From Clostridium_I sp047718555 (GTDB lineage Bacteria > Bacillota > Clostridia > Clostridiales > Clostridiaceae): a DNA stretch of 64,000 nucleotides. The translations under genes and the position numbers were made by a program. Shown here piece by piece: positions 36,931 to 45,633 of this stretch. The number at the start of each line of letters is the position of its first letter. The stretch's first letter is position 1. The notes under the pieces were generated by a model. The model did no database searches, was not told the origin of the DNA, and worked only from the letters and a program-made list of their open reading frames with translations. The stretch lies in contig NZ_JBDNRK010000008.1 in assembly GCF_047718555.1 (NCBI RefSeq), positions 1-64,000 of the forward strand, in the 5' to 3' direction.

Positions 36931-37455
36931 ATGTTAAATACAGTTAGAAGAGAAACTAGCAAATCTATTTTTTTAAAGGGAATTTTGAAATTTAAATTAG
37001 GATTAGCTGTAAAACAATGTGAGAAGTTAAAGAATTATGCAAAAATTAATTCGGATTTAAATAAGGATGACTATAGGTATAATTTATTTATTACATCTGA
37101 AGATGGAAAAGATATAGAAGATAAATATTTTTTATTTAAAGGTTCTCATATAGATGGAAGGCTAAAAGAACTAAAAAAATTTAAATTTGAAAGAAGCAAT
37201 GCTAAATTAGTAATAGATAAAATTAAATTAAAGGTTTTAGCAGCAGACATATTCTCTAAAAATATTTTTATGTATAATTTTTCAGAAGATGAAGAGTACA
37301 TATATGGAAACGAAATAAAAAAGATAAAGGATAAAAAATATCCTAATATAGTGTTTGTGGTAAGTAGAGATAGAGTGAAAGTACATAAAAAAAATATAAA
37401 TAATACTTTAATATTTGATGACATAGATAGTTTAATAAACAAATATGGCTATTAA
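36931..37455 (+). CDS. hypothetical protein (174 aa)
   Basis: 174 residues, Lys-rich and soluble, with alternating beta-like stretches (Leu-Val-Ile-Asp-Lys, Ile-Val-Phe-Val-Val-Ser). A GATGAGGTGG site precedes ATG. No domain is recognised. A good terminator follows. Confidence 0.6.
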   Translation: MLNTVRRETSKSIFLKGILKFKLGLAVKQCEKLKNYAKINSDLNKDDYRYNLFITSEDGKDIEDKYFLFKGSHIDGRLKELKKFKFERSNAKLVIDKIKLKVLAADIFSKNIFMYNFSEDEEYIYGNEIKKIKDKKYPNIVFVVSRDRVKVHKKNINNTLIFDDIDSLINKYGY

Positions 37456-37525
37456 AGATTAATTAATGTTTTAGAATATTTTATTTAAATTGTTATTTAT
37501 TTTAAAAGATTTAAAATGATAAAAT

Positions 37526-37564
37526 AAAACAAAGCTGCTTAAAAAATAGCAGCTTTGTTTTATT
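37526..37564 (+). terminator. rho-independent terminator
   Basis: AAACAAAGCTGCT and AGCAGCTTTGTTT followed by TATT. Confidence 0.85.
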
Positions 37565-37649
37565 GAGAAATTTGTTTTAAAATATAAAGTGAATATAGAA
37601 AAAATAGGCTAATAATTTTTTAGAAAAACTTAAATGCGGGGGTGCAAAG

Positions 37650-38210
37650 GTGAATAGAATAAAATGTATGGTTTGTGGAATGGATATTAATGAAAAAAAT
37701 TTTTATATTAATAATTCTGCATTTCTAGAAAAAAATACAGAGGATAGAATAGTATACTGCCCATTTTGTGGGGTAAGTGAAATTTATCTAAGTAATAATG
37801 GAGAAACTTATAATGTTGATAGTAAATTACTAGATAAAAATGCACTGAAAATTATAGATCATGCTGTTAAGCTTGAAATTTTTAATGGAGATTTTTATAA
37901 AAAAGCTTCTGAAATGGCTGATAGTAGTGAAGTAAAAGAAATTTTTAATACTTTAAGTAAAATTGAAATGCTTCATGCAAAAATTCATTTTAGAATAGGT
38001 GGATTTAGTGAATTTCCTAAATTAACTGAGATAAATTATGATAAATATAATACGGATAAAGCTCTTTTAGAGGCAGCAGCAATTAGAGAAAAGCATGCTG
38101 TAACTTATTATGATAAATACAAAGGGGAAATTAAAGATAAAACTGTAACTAAAATATTTGAAGCCCTTTGTCAAGTTGAAAAAGAACATATTATATTAAC
38201 ATCTAAATAG
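37650..38210 (+). CDS. rubrerythrin-like protein with N-terminal zinc ribbon
   Basis: 186 residues. Cys-Met-Val-Cys-Gly-Met near residue 6 and Cys-Pro-Phe-Cys-Gly near 38 form a zinc-ribbon or rubredoxin-like head. The rest is a four-helix ferritin-like domain with Glu-x-x-His pairs (Glu-Met-Leu-His-Ala and Glu-Lys-Glu-His at the end) able to hold a di-iron centre. The domain order is reversed from classical rubrerythrin. It probably deals with peroxide or stores iron in this anaerobe. GTG start after GGGGGTG. Confidence 0.75.
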   Translation: MNRIKCMVCGMDINEKNFYINNSAFLEKNTEDRIVYCPFCGVSEIYLSNNGETYNVDSKLLDKNALKIIDHAVKLEIFNGDFYKKASEMADSSEVKEIFNTLSKIEMLHAKIHFRIGGFSEFPKLTEINYDKYNTDKALLEAAAIREKHAVTYYDKYKGEIKDKTVTKIFEALCQVEKEHIILTSK

Positions 38211-38222
38211 AATTTCATGCAT

Positions 38223-38267
38223 ATCCTGGTATTTAATTAATATAAATTAGATACCAGGACTTTTTTT
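38223..38267 (+). terminator. terminator overlapping the next gene's leader
   Basis: TCCTGGTAT and ATACCAGGA followed by CT7. It ends only about 15 bases before the next start codon. Confidence 0.85.
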
Positions 38268-38282
38268 ATTTAGGAGGAGAAT

Positions 38283-39602
38283 ATGAAGAAAATATTAGGT
38301 GTTATAGTGATAGTTATTGTTATGACTTTTTCTGTAAGTGTACTAGCTAATAAATTTTATAAAAGTTATAAAATAAATATAAGTGAAGAAGATAAGGAAG
38401 CTTCAGTAAAATTTAAGGGACTAACCTCAGCTAAAGATTTTGTTGAAGATGATAAAGGAAATTTTTACATAGCATTTAGTAATAGAATTCAATTTGTAAA
38501 TAGTATTGGGAAAAGCTATAATATATTTAAAGATAACAATTTAAATATAGATAATATAGAATACTATGATGGGAAGATTTACTATACTTCTAAAAATGGT
38601 ATATATTATTATAATTTACAAAATAGAGATCAAGAAGAAATAATTAATAATTTACCTAATTTGGGTGATTATAAGGATATAGGAATAAAAATATATAATG
38701 GTTATTTATATGCATCTATAGGTGCTGCAACTAATTCCGGTGTAGTAGGTAGTGACAATGCATGGATTAAAGATAATCCCTTTTATCATGACATAACACC
38801 TAAATCCATAACACTTAAAGGACAAAATTTTGGCAAAAATAAAACTGGAGCTTTTGAGCCAAGCAACACCAATAGTTTTAAAGGACAAATTGTTCCTGAG
38901 CATTTTCCGGGAAATGCCTCTGTTATTATATGCAATTTGAAAACAAAGGCCTCTGAAACTTATGCTTATGGAATAAGAAATATAAGTGGAATGGATTTTA
39001 ATAGTGAGGGAAAACTAATTGCAGATGTAGGTGGAATGGAAGATAGAGGTCTTAGACCTATAAAGGGAGATTCTGATTATATATACTCAATAGAAAAGGG
39101 AAAATGGTATGGATGGCCAGACTATAGTGGTGGAGATCCTGTTGATTCTCCTAAATTTAAGGGTTTAAACAATACAAGGGTTGATTTTATTTTAGATAAG
39201 CATCCAACTACTAATCCTCCAGCACCTTTGTATCAGCATAAATCACTTTCTTCATTAGGTGCTCTTGTAGTGGATTCAAAGGGATTACTTAATGAAAAGG
39301 ATGATATATATTTCTATGATAGCAAAGATAATTCAATATACTTTATAAATAATAAAAATATATGTACAAAGCTCATGGATTTTTCAAAAAACTCTCATGT
39401 AAGAAGCATGAAGTTTACTAATAGTGGACTTATTGTATTGGATTCAAAAGAAGGATATTTGATATCTGTAGCCAATAAAGGAACTATGGAGAGGAAAATT
39501 TTACACAGTTATATTATATATGTATTAATAGCAGTTGTATTAATAGGGATAATTGGAGTATTATTAATGGGAAAAGTAAATAAGGCATCTAAAAAGAAAT
39601 AA
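38283..39602 (+). CDS. membrane-anchored sorbosone dehydrogenase-like beta-propeller
   Basis: 439 residues with a membrane span at each end (about 4-24 and 408-430) and an extracytoplasmic beta-propeller between. Tyr-Gly-Ile-Arg-Asn near 227, Gly-Met-Glu-Asp-Arg-Gly, Lys-Trp-Tyr-Gly-Trp-Pro-Asp and Ala-Pro-Leu-Tyr are features of the glucose/sorbosone dehydrogenase (GSDH) fold. Those enzymes use PQQ; whether this one does is unknown, since clostridia generally do not make PQQ. AGGAGG precedes ATG. Confidence 0.7.
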   Translation: MKKILGVIVIVIVMTFSVSVLANKFYKSYKINISEEDKEASVKFKGLTSAKDFVEDDKGNFYIAFSNRIQFVNSIGKSYNIFKDNNLNIDNIEYYDGKIYYTSKNGIYYYNLQNRDQEEIINNLPNLGDYKDIGIKIYNGYLYASIGAATNSGVVGSDNAWIKDNPFYHDITPKSITLKGQNFGKNKTGAFEPSNTNSFKGQIVPEHFPGNASVIICNLKTKASETYAYGIRNISGMDFNSEGKLIADVGGMEDRGLRPIKGDSDYIYSIEKGKWYGWPDYSGGDPVDSPKFKGLNNTRVDFILDKHPTTNPPAPLYQHKSLSSLGALVVDSKGLLNEKDDIYFYDSKDNSIYFINNKNICTKLMDFSKNSHVRSMKFTNSGLIVLDSKEGYLISVANKGTMERKILHSYIIYVLIAVVLIGIIGVLLMGKVNKASKKK

Positions 39603-39642
39603 TAATTTAGAATGACTAAAAATAGGAAATAGGGGATTGAAT

Positions 39643-40365
39643 ATGGAGAGAGCAATTGAAAGGAATTATGGTAAAGCCCTTAGAGGTGTTATGGCCACTG
39701 TAAATCCTATAAAAAAATTATTAGTAAAGACTTATTGTACTGTTCATAAATATATAAATATAAAGGCAATTGAAATTATTAAGCATGAGGGAAATGATGA
39801 AATTTACAGATTCTTTATGAAATATTTAAAAGAGTTAAATGAGGGAGTGACTTGGGCTGATCAGGATTTTAAGAGTACAAATCATTTTTATCATTTTTCA
39901 CAGGAAAAAGGTCTATATGGATTTTCAAACGCCTTAACAGAATGTAAGAAATACTATAAGATGTCAATAAATTATGCTAAAGCTGGTGATAGGTCAAAAG
40001 CATTATTTTATTTTGGAGCAGCTTGTCATTTGATTCAGGATACTACTGTGCCACAACATGTAAATAATAACCTTTTAAAAAGTCACAGAGCTTTTGAAAT
40101 GTGGATTTTAAAAAAGGTGGTAAGCGGCTATAGTTTTCAAGAGGGAAGGGAAAGTAAAAGGTATGATTCTATAGATAAATATATTAAGGCTAATGCTTTA
40201 ATGTCAAATAAAACTTATATTAAATTTCAGAGTACACTTGATATAGAAAAAAGATATAGAAGTATTACTAACGTTATTATTGTCGAAGCTGAAATGACTA
40301 CTGCTGGGCTTATGATAGATTTTTACAATGAACTGTGCATAAACAATATAATTTCACTGGAGTAA
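39643..40365 (+). CDS. zinc-dependent phospholipase C-family protein
   Basis: 240 residues resembling the catalytic domain of clostridial alpha-toxin/PlcC. Candidate zinc ligands follow the family order: Thr-Val-His near residue 35, Trp-Ala-Asp-Gln-Asp near 73, His-Phe-Tyr-His near 83, Ala-Cys-His-Leu-Ile-Gln-Asp, Val-Pro-Gln-His-Val and His-Arg-Ala-Phe-Glu. No C2-like domain and no signal peptide are present, unlike secreted toxins, so it probably acts inside the cell. The start is ATG 39643 behind AGGGG. A truncated relative is at 7947. Confidence 0.8.
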   Translation: MERAIERNYGKALRGVMATVNPIKKLLVKTYCTVHKYINIKAIEIIKHEGNDEIYRFFMKYLKELNEGVTWADQDFKSTNHFYHFSQEKGLYGFSNALTECKKYYKMSINYAKAGDRSKALFYFGAACHLIQDTTVPQHVNNNLLKSHRAFEMWILKKVVSGYSFQEGRESKRYDSIDKYIKANALMSNKTYIKFQSTLDIEKRYRSITNVIIVEAEMTTAGLMIDFYNELCINNIISLE

Positions 40366-40390
40366 ATCAGTAAATAATTTTAAAGAGAAA

Positions 40391-40433
40391 ATAAATAGTT
40401 CTTCCATTAATTGGAGGAATTATTTATTTTTTG
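40391..40433 (+). terminator. rho-independent terminator
   Basis: AAATAGTTCTTCCA, TTAA loop, TTGGAGGAATTATTT, then TATTTTTTG. Confidence 0.75.
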
Positions 40434-40475
40434 TAGAATTTATTATTAAATACGTATTTAAAGGGTGTGAGTTTA

Positions 40476-41012
40476 ATGAGTAAGGAGATATTTATTAATT
40501 TGGAAAAAGAAGTATTTACAGGCAATGTACTTGATATAGGTTTTGAAAATAATGGTATCGTTTATGATCTATGTAAAAATATAGATGATAATATAACTAT
40601 TGATTACATAAATGGAAATGTAGATAAAAATAGAATAGAAAAAAATTATTATGACAGCTGTGTGGTATTTTTTTCATTGTTAGAATTTAAAACCAAAAGA
40701 TCTAAGTTGAATTTTTTTAAAGAAATTTCTGAGTATATAAGAAAAGATGGAATATTATATTTATGGGATGTAGATAAACCTAGATTCAAAAGTATTTCTA
40801 TGAAGCTTAAGGTATTTGTTCCAAATAGAAAATATAAAGTAGTACCAATAAATGCCAGAAATCCATTGATAGATGCTTCCTGCAAAAATACTGGTAGGCT
40901 TTTGCAATCTTATTTTAATATAATTGATTTAAAATGCTCTGATAATATATACTATATAAAGGCGCAAAAGAAAGGGAGTTTTTTAATTGAAGATATTATT
41001 AACGGCAATTAA
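40476..41012 (+). CDS. methyltransferase-like protein
   Basis: 178 residues with a class I SAM-methyltransferase outline: Val-Leu-Asp-Ile-Gly-Phe near residue 21 as motif I, an acidic end of strand 2, and Asp-Gly-Ile-Leu-Tyr-Leu-Trp-Asp as strand 5. Motif I is degenerate (no Gly-x-Gly), so activity is uncertain. The start is ATG 40476. The end overlaps the radical SAM gene by 26 bases, suggesting a shared pathway and coupled translation. Confidence 0.6.
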   Translation: MSKEIFINLEKEVFTGNVLDIGFENNGIVYDLCKNIDDNITIDYINGNVDKNRIEKNYYDSCVVFFSLLEFKTKRSKLNFFKEISEYIRKDGILYLWDVDKPRFKSISMKLKVFVPNRKYKVVPINARNPLIDASCKNTGRLLQSYFNIIDLKCSDNIYYIKAQKKGSFLIEDIINGN

Positions 41013-42666
41013 TTCTAAATATATACATAGCAATTTAGCCGTAAGGTATTTAAAAGAATACACTAGAGATATGGATTATAAATGTAAAGTGAAAGAGTTT
41101 TCTATTAATGATAGGATTGAAAAGGTGTTTGAAAATATAATAACTGAAAATCCAGATATTGTGGCCTTTTCTTGCTATATATGGAATATAGAATATGTAA
41201 AAAAGCTTGCAAATTTAATAAAAACCTTAAATAGTAAAATAGAGATATTATTTGGTGGACCAGAAGTATCCTATGATGCTGAAAACTTTCTGCTTCATAA
41301 TCCGGGAGATTATCTTATTGAAGGTGAAGGAGAGGCTATATATAGGGAATTTGTACAGTGGAGAATAAGTAAAAGGGATTATCACGAAGCCTCAAATATC
41401 AAAGGCTTGTATCAAAAAATAGATAATAAAATTATATATGGTGGAGAAAGATCACTTATGAATTTTAATGAAGTTGTATTTCCCTATAGGGAAGATGACG
41501 ACTTAAAAAATAAAATAGTTTATTATGAAAGTTCCAGAGGATGTCCGTTTAATTGCAAATACTGCCTATCTTCTATCAGTAATGGGGTGAGATTTCTAAA
41601 TGTAGATAGGGTAAAGAGAGAACTGCAATTTTTTATAGATAAAGGAGTAAAACTTATAAAATTTGTGGATAGAACCTTTAATTGTAACCATAAATTTTCA
41701 ATGGAAATATGGAAATTTCTAATTAATGCCAATACAGATGCAACCTTTCACTTTGAAATATCCGCAGACATATTAAAGGATGAAGAGATAGAACTTTTAA
41801 AAACTGCACCTAAAGGCAGGATACAGCTGGAAATAGGAGTGCAGACCACAAATGAGGATATATTAAAAAATATAAATAGAAATATTAAATTTAAAGATAT
41901 AAAGGAAAAGGTTTTAAAGCTTCAGAAAAATAGAAATATAAAGCAGCATTTAGATCTGATTGCAGGGCTCCCAGGAGAAAACTATGAAAGATTTAGGAAG
42001 TCTTTTAATGACCTTTATTCAATAAGGCCAGAAGAAATCCAACTGGGATTTTTAAAACTGTTAAAGGGTTCTGCTATGAGATATGAAGCTGAACAATGGG
42101 GGATGGTGTATTCACCCTATGCACCTTATGAAATATTTAAGACAGATAGCTTAAGCTATGAAGAAATATTGAAACTAAAAAGAGTGGAAGCTATGGTGGA
42201 TAAATACTATAACTCTGGAAAATTTATTAATATACTAAAATATTTTGTAGCTAAGTTTGAAAAGCCTTTTGACTTTTATTTTTCTCTTGGAAACTTTTTT
42301 AGGGAAAAAGGATATTTTGATAGAAATATATCTTCTTCCGATTATTATAAAGTATTTCTAGAATATAATGAGGAAGAGCTAGAAGAAGATAATAGCGATA
42401 TAAGTGAAATAATAAAATTCGATTATTTAAAATTTAATAAGAAAAAATGGCTTCCCACATTTTTAAATAGAGATATTGATAAAATTGTGGAGAAGGAAAT
42501 TAGAAATAAATTAAAAAAAGATAATGTATTTTCTAAAGAACAGAATTTTCACATAGAAAAATTTGATATAGATATATTGAAATATGAAGCAGAAAGTAAA
42601 ATTCACAGGAAAACAAAATATGTAATTTTTGATGAGAATGATGTGGAGAATATATTTTATTTTTAA
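40987..42666 (+). CDS. B12-binding-domain radical SAM protein
   Basis: 559 residues. The N-terminal 140 residues form a cobalamin-binding-like domain (Leu-Leu-Thr-Ala-Ile-Asn-Ser-Lys-Tyr-Ile-His). The radical SAM core has the cluster motif Cys-Pro-Phe-Asn-Cys-Lys-Tyr-Cys near 190, and a DUF4080-type C-terminal domain follows. The TTG start at 40987 is preceded by AAAGGGAG inside the methyltransferase gene. Relatives are often annotated as methyltransferases or methylthiotransferases, but their substrates are unknown. Confidence 0.85.
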   Translation: MKILLTAINSKYIHSNLAVRYLKEYTRDMDYKCKVKEFSINDRIEKVFENIITENPDIVAFSCYIWNIEYVKKLANLIKTLNSKIEILFGGPEVSYDAENFLLHNPGDYLIEGEGEAIYREFVQWRISKRDYHEASNIKGLYQKIDNKIIYGGERSLMNFNEVVFPYREDDDLKNKIVYYESSRGCPFNCKYCLSSISNGVRFLNVDRVKRELQFFIDKGVKLIKFVDRTFNCNHKFSMEIWKFLINANTDATFHFEISADILKDEEIELLKTAPKGRIQLEIGVQTTNEDILKNINRNIKFKDIKEKVLKLQKNRNIKQHLDLIAGLPGENYERFRKSFNDLYSIRPEEIQLGFLKLLKGSAMRYEAEQWGMVYSPYAPYEIFKTDSLSYEEILKLKRVEAMVDKYYNSGKFINILKYFVAKFEKPFDFYFSLGNFFREKGYFDRNISSSDYYKVFLEYNEEELEEDNSDISEIIKFDYLKFNKKKWLPTFLNRDIDKIVEKEIRNKLKKDNVFSKEQNFHIEKFDIDILKYEAESKIHRKTKYVIFDENDVENIFYF

Positions 42667-42716
42667 GTGGTATATTAACTCCTATTTACAATTATGAACT
42701 TTTCATGTATACTTCT

Positions 42717-42736
42717 GTATATACAATAGTATATAC
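42717..42736. promoter_or_regulatory. tandem GTATATAC palindromes upstream of the ECF gene
   Basis: GTATATAC, four bases and GTATATAC immediately before the GAGGTG ribosome binding site. Each half is itself a palindrome. The position suits an operator or a leader structure that controls translation. No known regulator can be named. Confidence 0.35.
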
Positions 42737-42749
42737 GAGGTGTATAATA

Positions 42750-43256
42750 ATGAAAAATAATGTTAGAAAATTGACGGTTACGGGTTTATTAACCGCATTA
42801 GCAATCATAATTCCAATAGTATTTGGTCCATTTTTAAAAATTCAAATACCACCTTTTTCAGCTACCCTTGCTTCTCATGTACCAATGTTCTTGGCAATGC
42901 TCATAGCTCCTGAAGTAGCTGTAGTTGTAGGCATTGGTTCTGCACTAGGTTTCTTAATTACAGCACCGGCAGTAATAGCTGCAAGAGCTTTTACTCATAC
43001 CTTTGTAGGACTAGCTGGAGCCCTTTTAATAAGGAAAGGTGTATCCTTTAAAAAGGTTATAGTATTTACGGCACCAATTCACGCAATTCTTGAAGCATTA
43101 ATAGTAATCCCATTTGGTTTTACAGCAGTCAATGCATTGTATGTAGTTGGTATAGGAACAGTTGCACATCATTTTGTTGATGGAATTATAACAGTTATAT
43201 TAGTGGGTGCTATTGAGAGGGCATTGAGAATAAAGTTAGTCAAGGCTTTCTCATAA
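42750..43256 (+). CDS. ECF transporter S component
   Basis: 168 residues with about five membrane spans. Arg-Lys-Leu-Thr-Val-Thr-Gly-Leu-Leu-Thr-Ala-Leu-Ala-Ile and Pro-Phe-Ser-Ala-Thr-Leu-Ala-Ser-His-Val-Pro are typical of vitamin-type S components that plug into a shared EcfAA'T module. The ligand is not evident; niacin or another vitamin precursor is possible. I choose ATG 42750 behind GAGGTG. Confidence 0.8.
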   Translation: MKNNVRKLTVTGLLTALAIIIPIVFGPFLKIQIPPFSATLASHVPMFLAMLIAPEVAVVVGIGSALGFLITAPAVIAARAFTHTFVGLAGALLIRKGVSFKKVIVFTAPIHAILEALIVIPFGFTAVNALYVVGIGTVAHHFVDGIITVILVGAIERALRIKLVKAFS

Positions 43257-43299
43257 TAAGCTAGGTAAATCTAATTTAAATACAATTGTAAATTAACAA

Positions 43300-43336
43300 T
43301 AAAGAACTTGGGAATAAAATCCCAAGTTCTTTATTC
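43300..43336 (+). terminator. rho-independent terminator
   Basis: AAAGAACTTGGGA and TCCCAAGTTCTTT followed by ATTCT. Confidence 0.8.
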
Positions 43337-43457
43337 TATAGAAATAGTTAAAATAAAGGATAATACCTATAAATAGAATACAATGAATTTATTTAAGAAA
43401 TATTTTTTAAATGTAGACTATAATAAAGGATATTAAGTTATAATGAGAATATGATAT

Positions 43458-43620
43458 TTAGGCATCTTCAAAAAATAAATAAGTCAGTATACTAGTCTAT
43501 TTTGAATCCTACTACGTCAACAGAACCCTTAGATAGCTCACTATCTGCGGAACCTGTTTCCTTGTACGATTCAAAATATCCGTCGTATCTTTGACTTGTT
43601 ATTTATTTTCAGATGCCTTA
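43458..43620. repeat. family A repeat, full copy 2
   Basis: TTAGGCATCTTC and GAT-AGATGCCTTA ends, nested arms TATTTTGAATC and GATTCAAAATA, and an internal GATAG/CTATC hairpin. Its right end lies six bases before the GGGAGAG site of the Rpn nuclease gene. Confidence 0.8.
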
Positions 43621-43637
43621 CAGGGAGAGTGATTATA

Positions 43638-44471
43638 ATGTGTAAAATAAATCCAAAAGTAGATTTTGCATTTAAGAAGCTCTTTGGGAGTGAAGAGAAT
43701 AAAGAACTATTAATATCTTTTATAAATTCAGTATTATCAGAGCAAGAACAAATAAAGGATATAACTATAAAAAATCCTTATAACATATCTAATTATATTC
43801 ATGGAAAGATGTCAATACTGGATATTAAAGCAGTAGATGAAAAGGGTAAGTGGTATGATATAGAAATTCAAGTAGCACCGCAGATCTTTTATGATAAAAG
43901 ATCTTTGTACTACTGGGCTAAAGTATACTCAGATCAACTTCAGGAAAAGGGAAGATATGGAGCATTAAATAAGACTATAGGGATAAATGTATTAGATTTT
44001 AACTATATTGAAGGAGAAGATTATCATAATAAATATAAGCTTTATAATTCAAAAACAGGAAAAGAGTTTTCAGATATATTAGAGTTACATTTTATAGAGC
44101 TTAAGAAATTTGATAAGGACATAAGGGATATAAAAACTACCTTAGATAGATGGATTACCTTTTTAAATAATGCTTATAAATATAGCAGAAATAGAATACC
44201 AAAAGAATTAGAAGAAGATAAAAATATCAAAAGGGCAGTAGAAGTATTAGATATAATGTGTCTAGATGAAGATGAAAGAGAATTATATGAGAATGACCTG
44301 AAAGACTCTATAGATAAACAGGAGCAATTGTATACCGCTAGGGAAGAAGGTATAGAAGAAGGTATAAAAAATGTAGCTAAAAGTTTGTTGGATGTACTAG
44401 ATATAGATACAATAGTATCAAAGACAGGATTGTCTAAGGAAGAAGTATTGAAATTAAAAGATGAACAATAA
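43638..44471 (+). CDS. Rpn/PDDEXK-family nuclease (transposase-like)
   Basis: 277 residues of the Rpn recombination-promoting nuclease / PDDEXK_2 group. The N-terminus has Val-Asp-Phe-Ala-Phe-Lys-Lys-Leu-Phe-Gly. The catalytic Asp is in Leu-Asp-Ile-Lys-Ala, and Glu-Ile-Gln-Val follows. The tail has the usual Arg-Glu-Glu-Gly-Ile-Glu-Glu-Gly-Ile repeat and a short helix-turn-helix-like end. The start is ATG 43638. A family A repeat sits immediately upstream and a family B repeat just downstream, so the unit may be mobile or may act on such repeats. Confidence 0.85.
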   Translation: MCKINPKVDFAFKKLFGSEENKELLISFINSVLSEQEQIKDITIKNPYNISNYIHGKMSILDIKAVDEKGKWYDIEIQVAPQIFYDKRSLYYWAKVYSDQLQEKGRYGALNKTIGINVLDFNYIEGEDYHNKYKLYNSKTGKEFSDILELHFIELKKFDKDIRDIKTTLDRWITFLNNAYKYSRNRIPKELEEDKNIKRAVEVLDIMCLDEDERELYENDLKDSIDKQEQLYTAREEGIEEGIKNVAKSLLDVLDIDTIVSKTGLSKEEVLKLKDEQ

Positions 44472-44503
44472 TATATAAGTACAATTAAATATAGAAATAA
44501 TTT

Positions 44504-44696
44504 TTATCCGATGACTACCCACTCTTTACTCCCATCTCTTCAAAGTGGGAGTAAAGAGTGGCTACGTCCCTGGATAACGATTTACCCTAAAGGACAACGA
44601 TTTCTAAGCATCGAAAATATCGATACTAAGAACTCTGTTAGTAAGTTTCAGAGGTCATAAACAAAAACTCCACCTGGTACCAAGAATTCTGTTTAT
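44504..44696 (+). repeat. family B repeat copy 5 (long form)
   Basis: TTATCCGATGACTACCC, stem CCACTCTTTACTCCCA / GTGGGAGTAAAGAGTGG, GGATAACGATTTACCCTAAAG, ACAACGATTTCTAAG, a hairpin around CATCGAAAATATCGATA, then a second 3' module ending CCAAGAATTCTGTTTAT. The same two-module 3' end occurs in copy 10. Confidence 0.85.
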
Positions 44697-44768
44697 AAGG
44701 CATTTGAAAATAGATAACAAGTCAAATATACTAATGTACTAACTTGATTATTTTTTGAAGATGCATAA
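44697..44768. repeat. family A repeat, internally deleted copy
   Basis: AAGGCATTTGAAAATAGATA at the left and TTTTTTGAAGATGCATAAA at the right; about 70 bp, joined directly to the end of family B copy 5. Confidence 0.55.
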
Positions 44769-44806
44769 ATAGGTATTACTTTAGTAATACCTATTTATAT
44801 CTTTTT
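44767..44806 (+). terminator. hairpin terminator
   Basis: AAATAGGTATTACT, two bases, AGTAATACCTATTT and then ATATCTTTTT, a 14-bp perfect stem. Confidence 0.7.
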
Positions 44807-44860
44807 GCACTTAAAAATAAAAAAAGAAAATGTTAATATTTAACCATGGAGGTGGTTAAT

Positions 44861-45631
44861 ATGGCATTGCCAATATTAAATTTAGATAAGGTAAGCAAAA
44901 AATATGACAATAAAACAGTAGTTGACCATATATCAATGGAGATAAATGAAGGTGAAATATTTGGACTTCTAGGGCCTAATGGAGCGGGGAAAAGTACTAC
45001 TATGAATATGATTTGTTCTCTGGTAAAACCAACTACAGGCAAAATTACTGTATTCAATTATGATAATAAAAAAGAAATGAATAAAATAAAGGAGAAGCTG
45101 GGATATATTCCACAGGAGCTTGCTATACATGGAAATCTTAAAGCTTGGGAAAATGTAGAGCTTTTTGCTGGACTTTACGGATTGAAAGGTAATAAATTAA
45201 AAAATGCAGTGGAAGAATCTTTGGAGTTTGTTGGACTATCTGAACATAGAAATGGCTTCGCTAAAAATTTCTCTGGAGGAATGAAAAGAAGGCTAAATAT
45301 TGCCTGTGCCTTAAGTCATAAACCAAAACTTCTCATATTTGATGAGCCTACTGTTGGCATAGACCCTCAATCCAGAAATTATATTTTGGAAAAAATAAAA
45401 TATATAAATTCTCAGGGAGCAACAGTTATATATACCAGTCACTATATGGAGGAAGTTGAGGCTATATGTAGCAGGATAGCAATTATGGATAATGGAAAAA
45501 TAATTGCACTAGGAACAAAGGAAGAGCTTGTATCCTTAGTATCAAAGGATGATAGGAATATGTCATTAGAAGAGGTGTTTTTAACTCTTACTGGTAAAAA
45601 ACTTAGAGACTTTGGTGAGGAGGTTGGTTAA
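44861..45631 (+). CDS. ABC-2-type exporter ATP-binding protein
   Basis: 256 residues with Walker A Gly-Pro-Asn-Gly-Ala-Gly-Lys-Ser-Thr near 40, signature Phe-Ser-Gly-Gly-Met-Lys-Arg-Arg, Walker B Leu-Ile-Phe-Asp-Glu-Pro-Thr-Val-Gly-Ile-Asp-Pro and Thr-Ser-His-Tyr-Met-Glu-Glu. This is the DrrA/YvfR type that pairs with ABC-2 permeases. The start is ATG 44861 behind GGAGGTGG. It opens a five-gene unit with two permeases and a two-component system, as in bacterial antibiotic- or lipid-stress exporters. Confidence 0.92.
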   Translation: MALPILNLDKVSKKYDNKTVVDHISMEINEGEIFGLLGPNGAGKSTTMNMICSLVKPTTGKITVFNYDNKKEMNKIKEKLGYIPQELAIHGNLKAWENVELFAGLYGLKGNKLKNAVEESLEFVGLSEHRNGFAKNFSGGMKRRLNIACALSHKPKLLIFDEPTVGIDPQSRNYILEKIKYINSQGATVIYTSHYMEEVEAICSRIAIMDNGKIIALGTKEELVSLVSKDDRNMSLEEVFLTLTGKKLRDFGEEVG

Positions 45632-45633
45632 TA

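Noticed and set aside
43458..43620. Family A copy 2 considered as a riboswitch or leader of the Rpn gene
   Set aside because: The same element occurs downstream of other genes and in deletion forms, which fits a dispersed repeat better than a cis-regulator.
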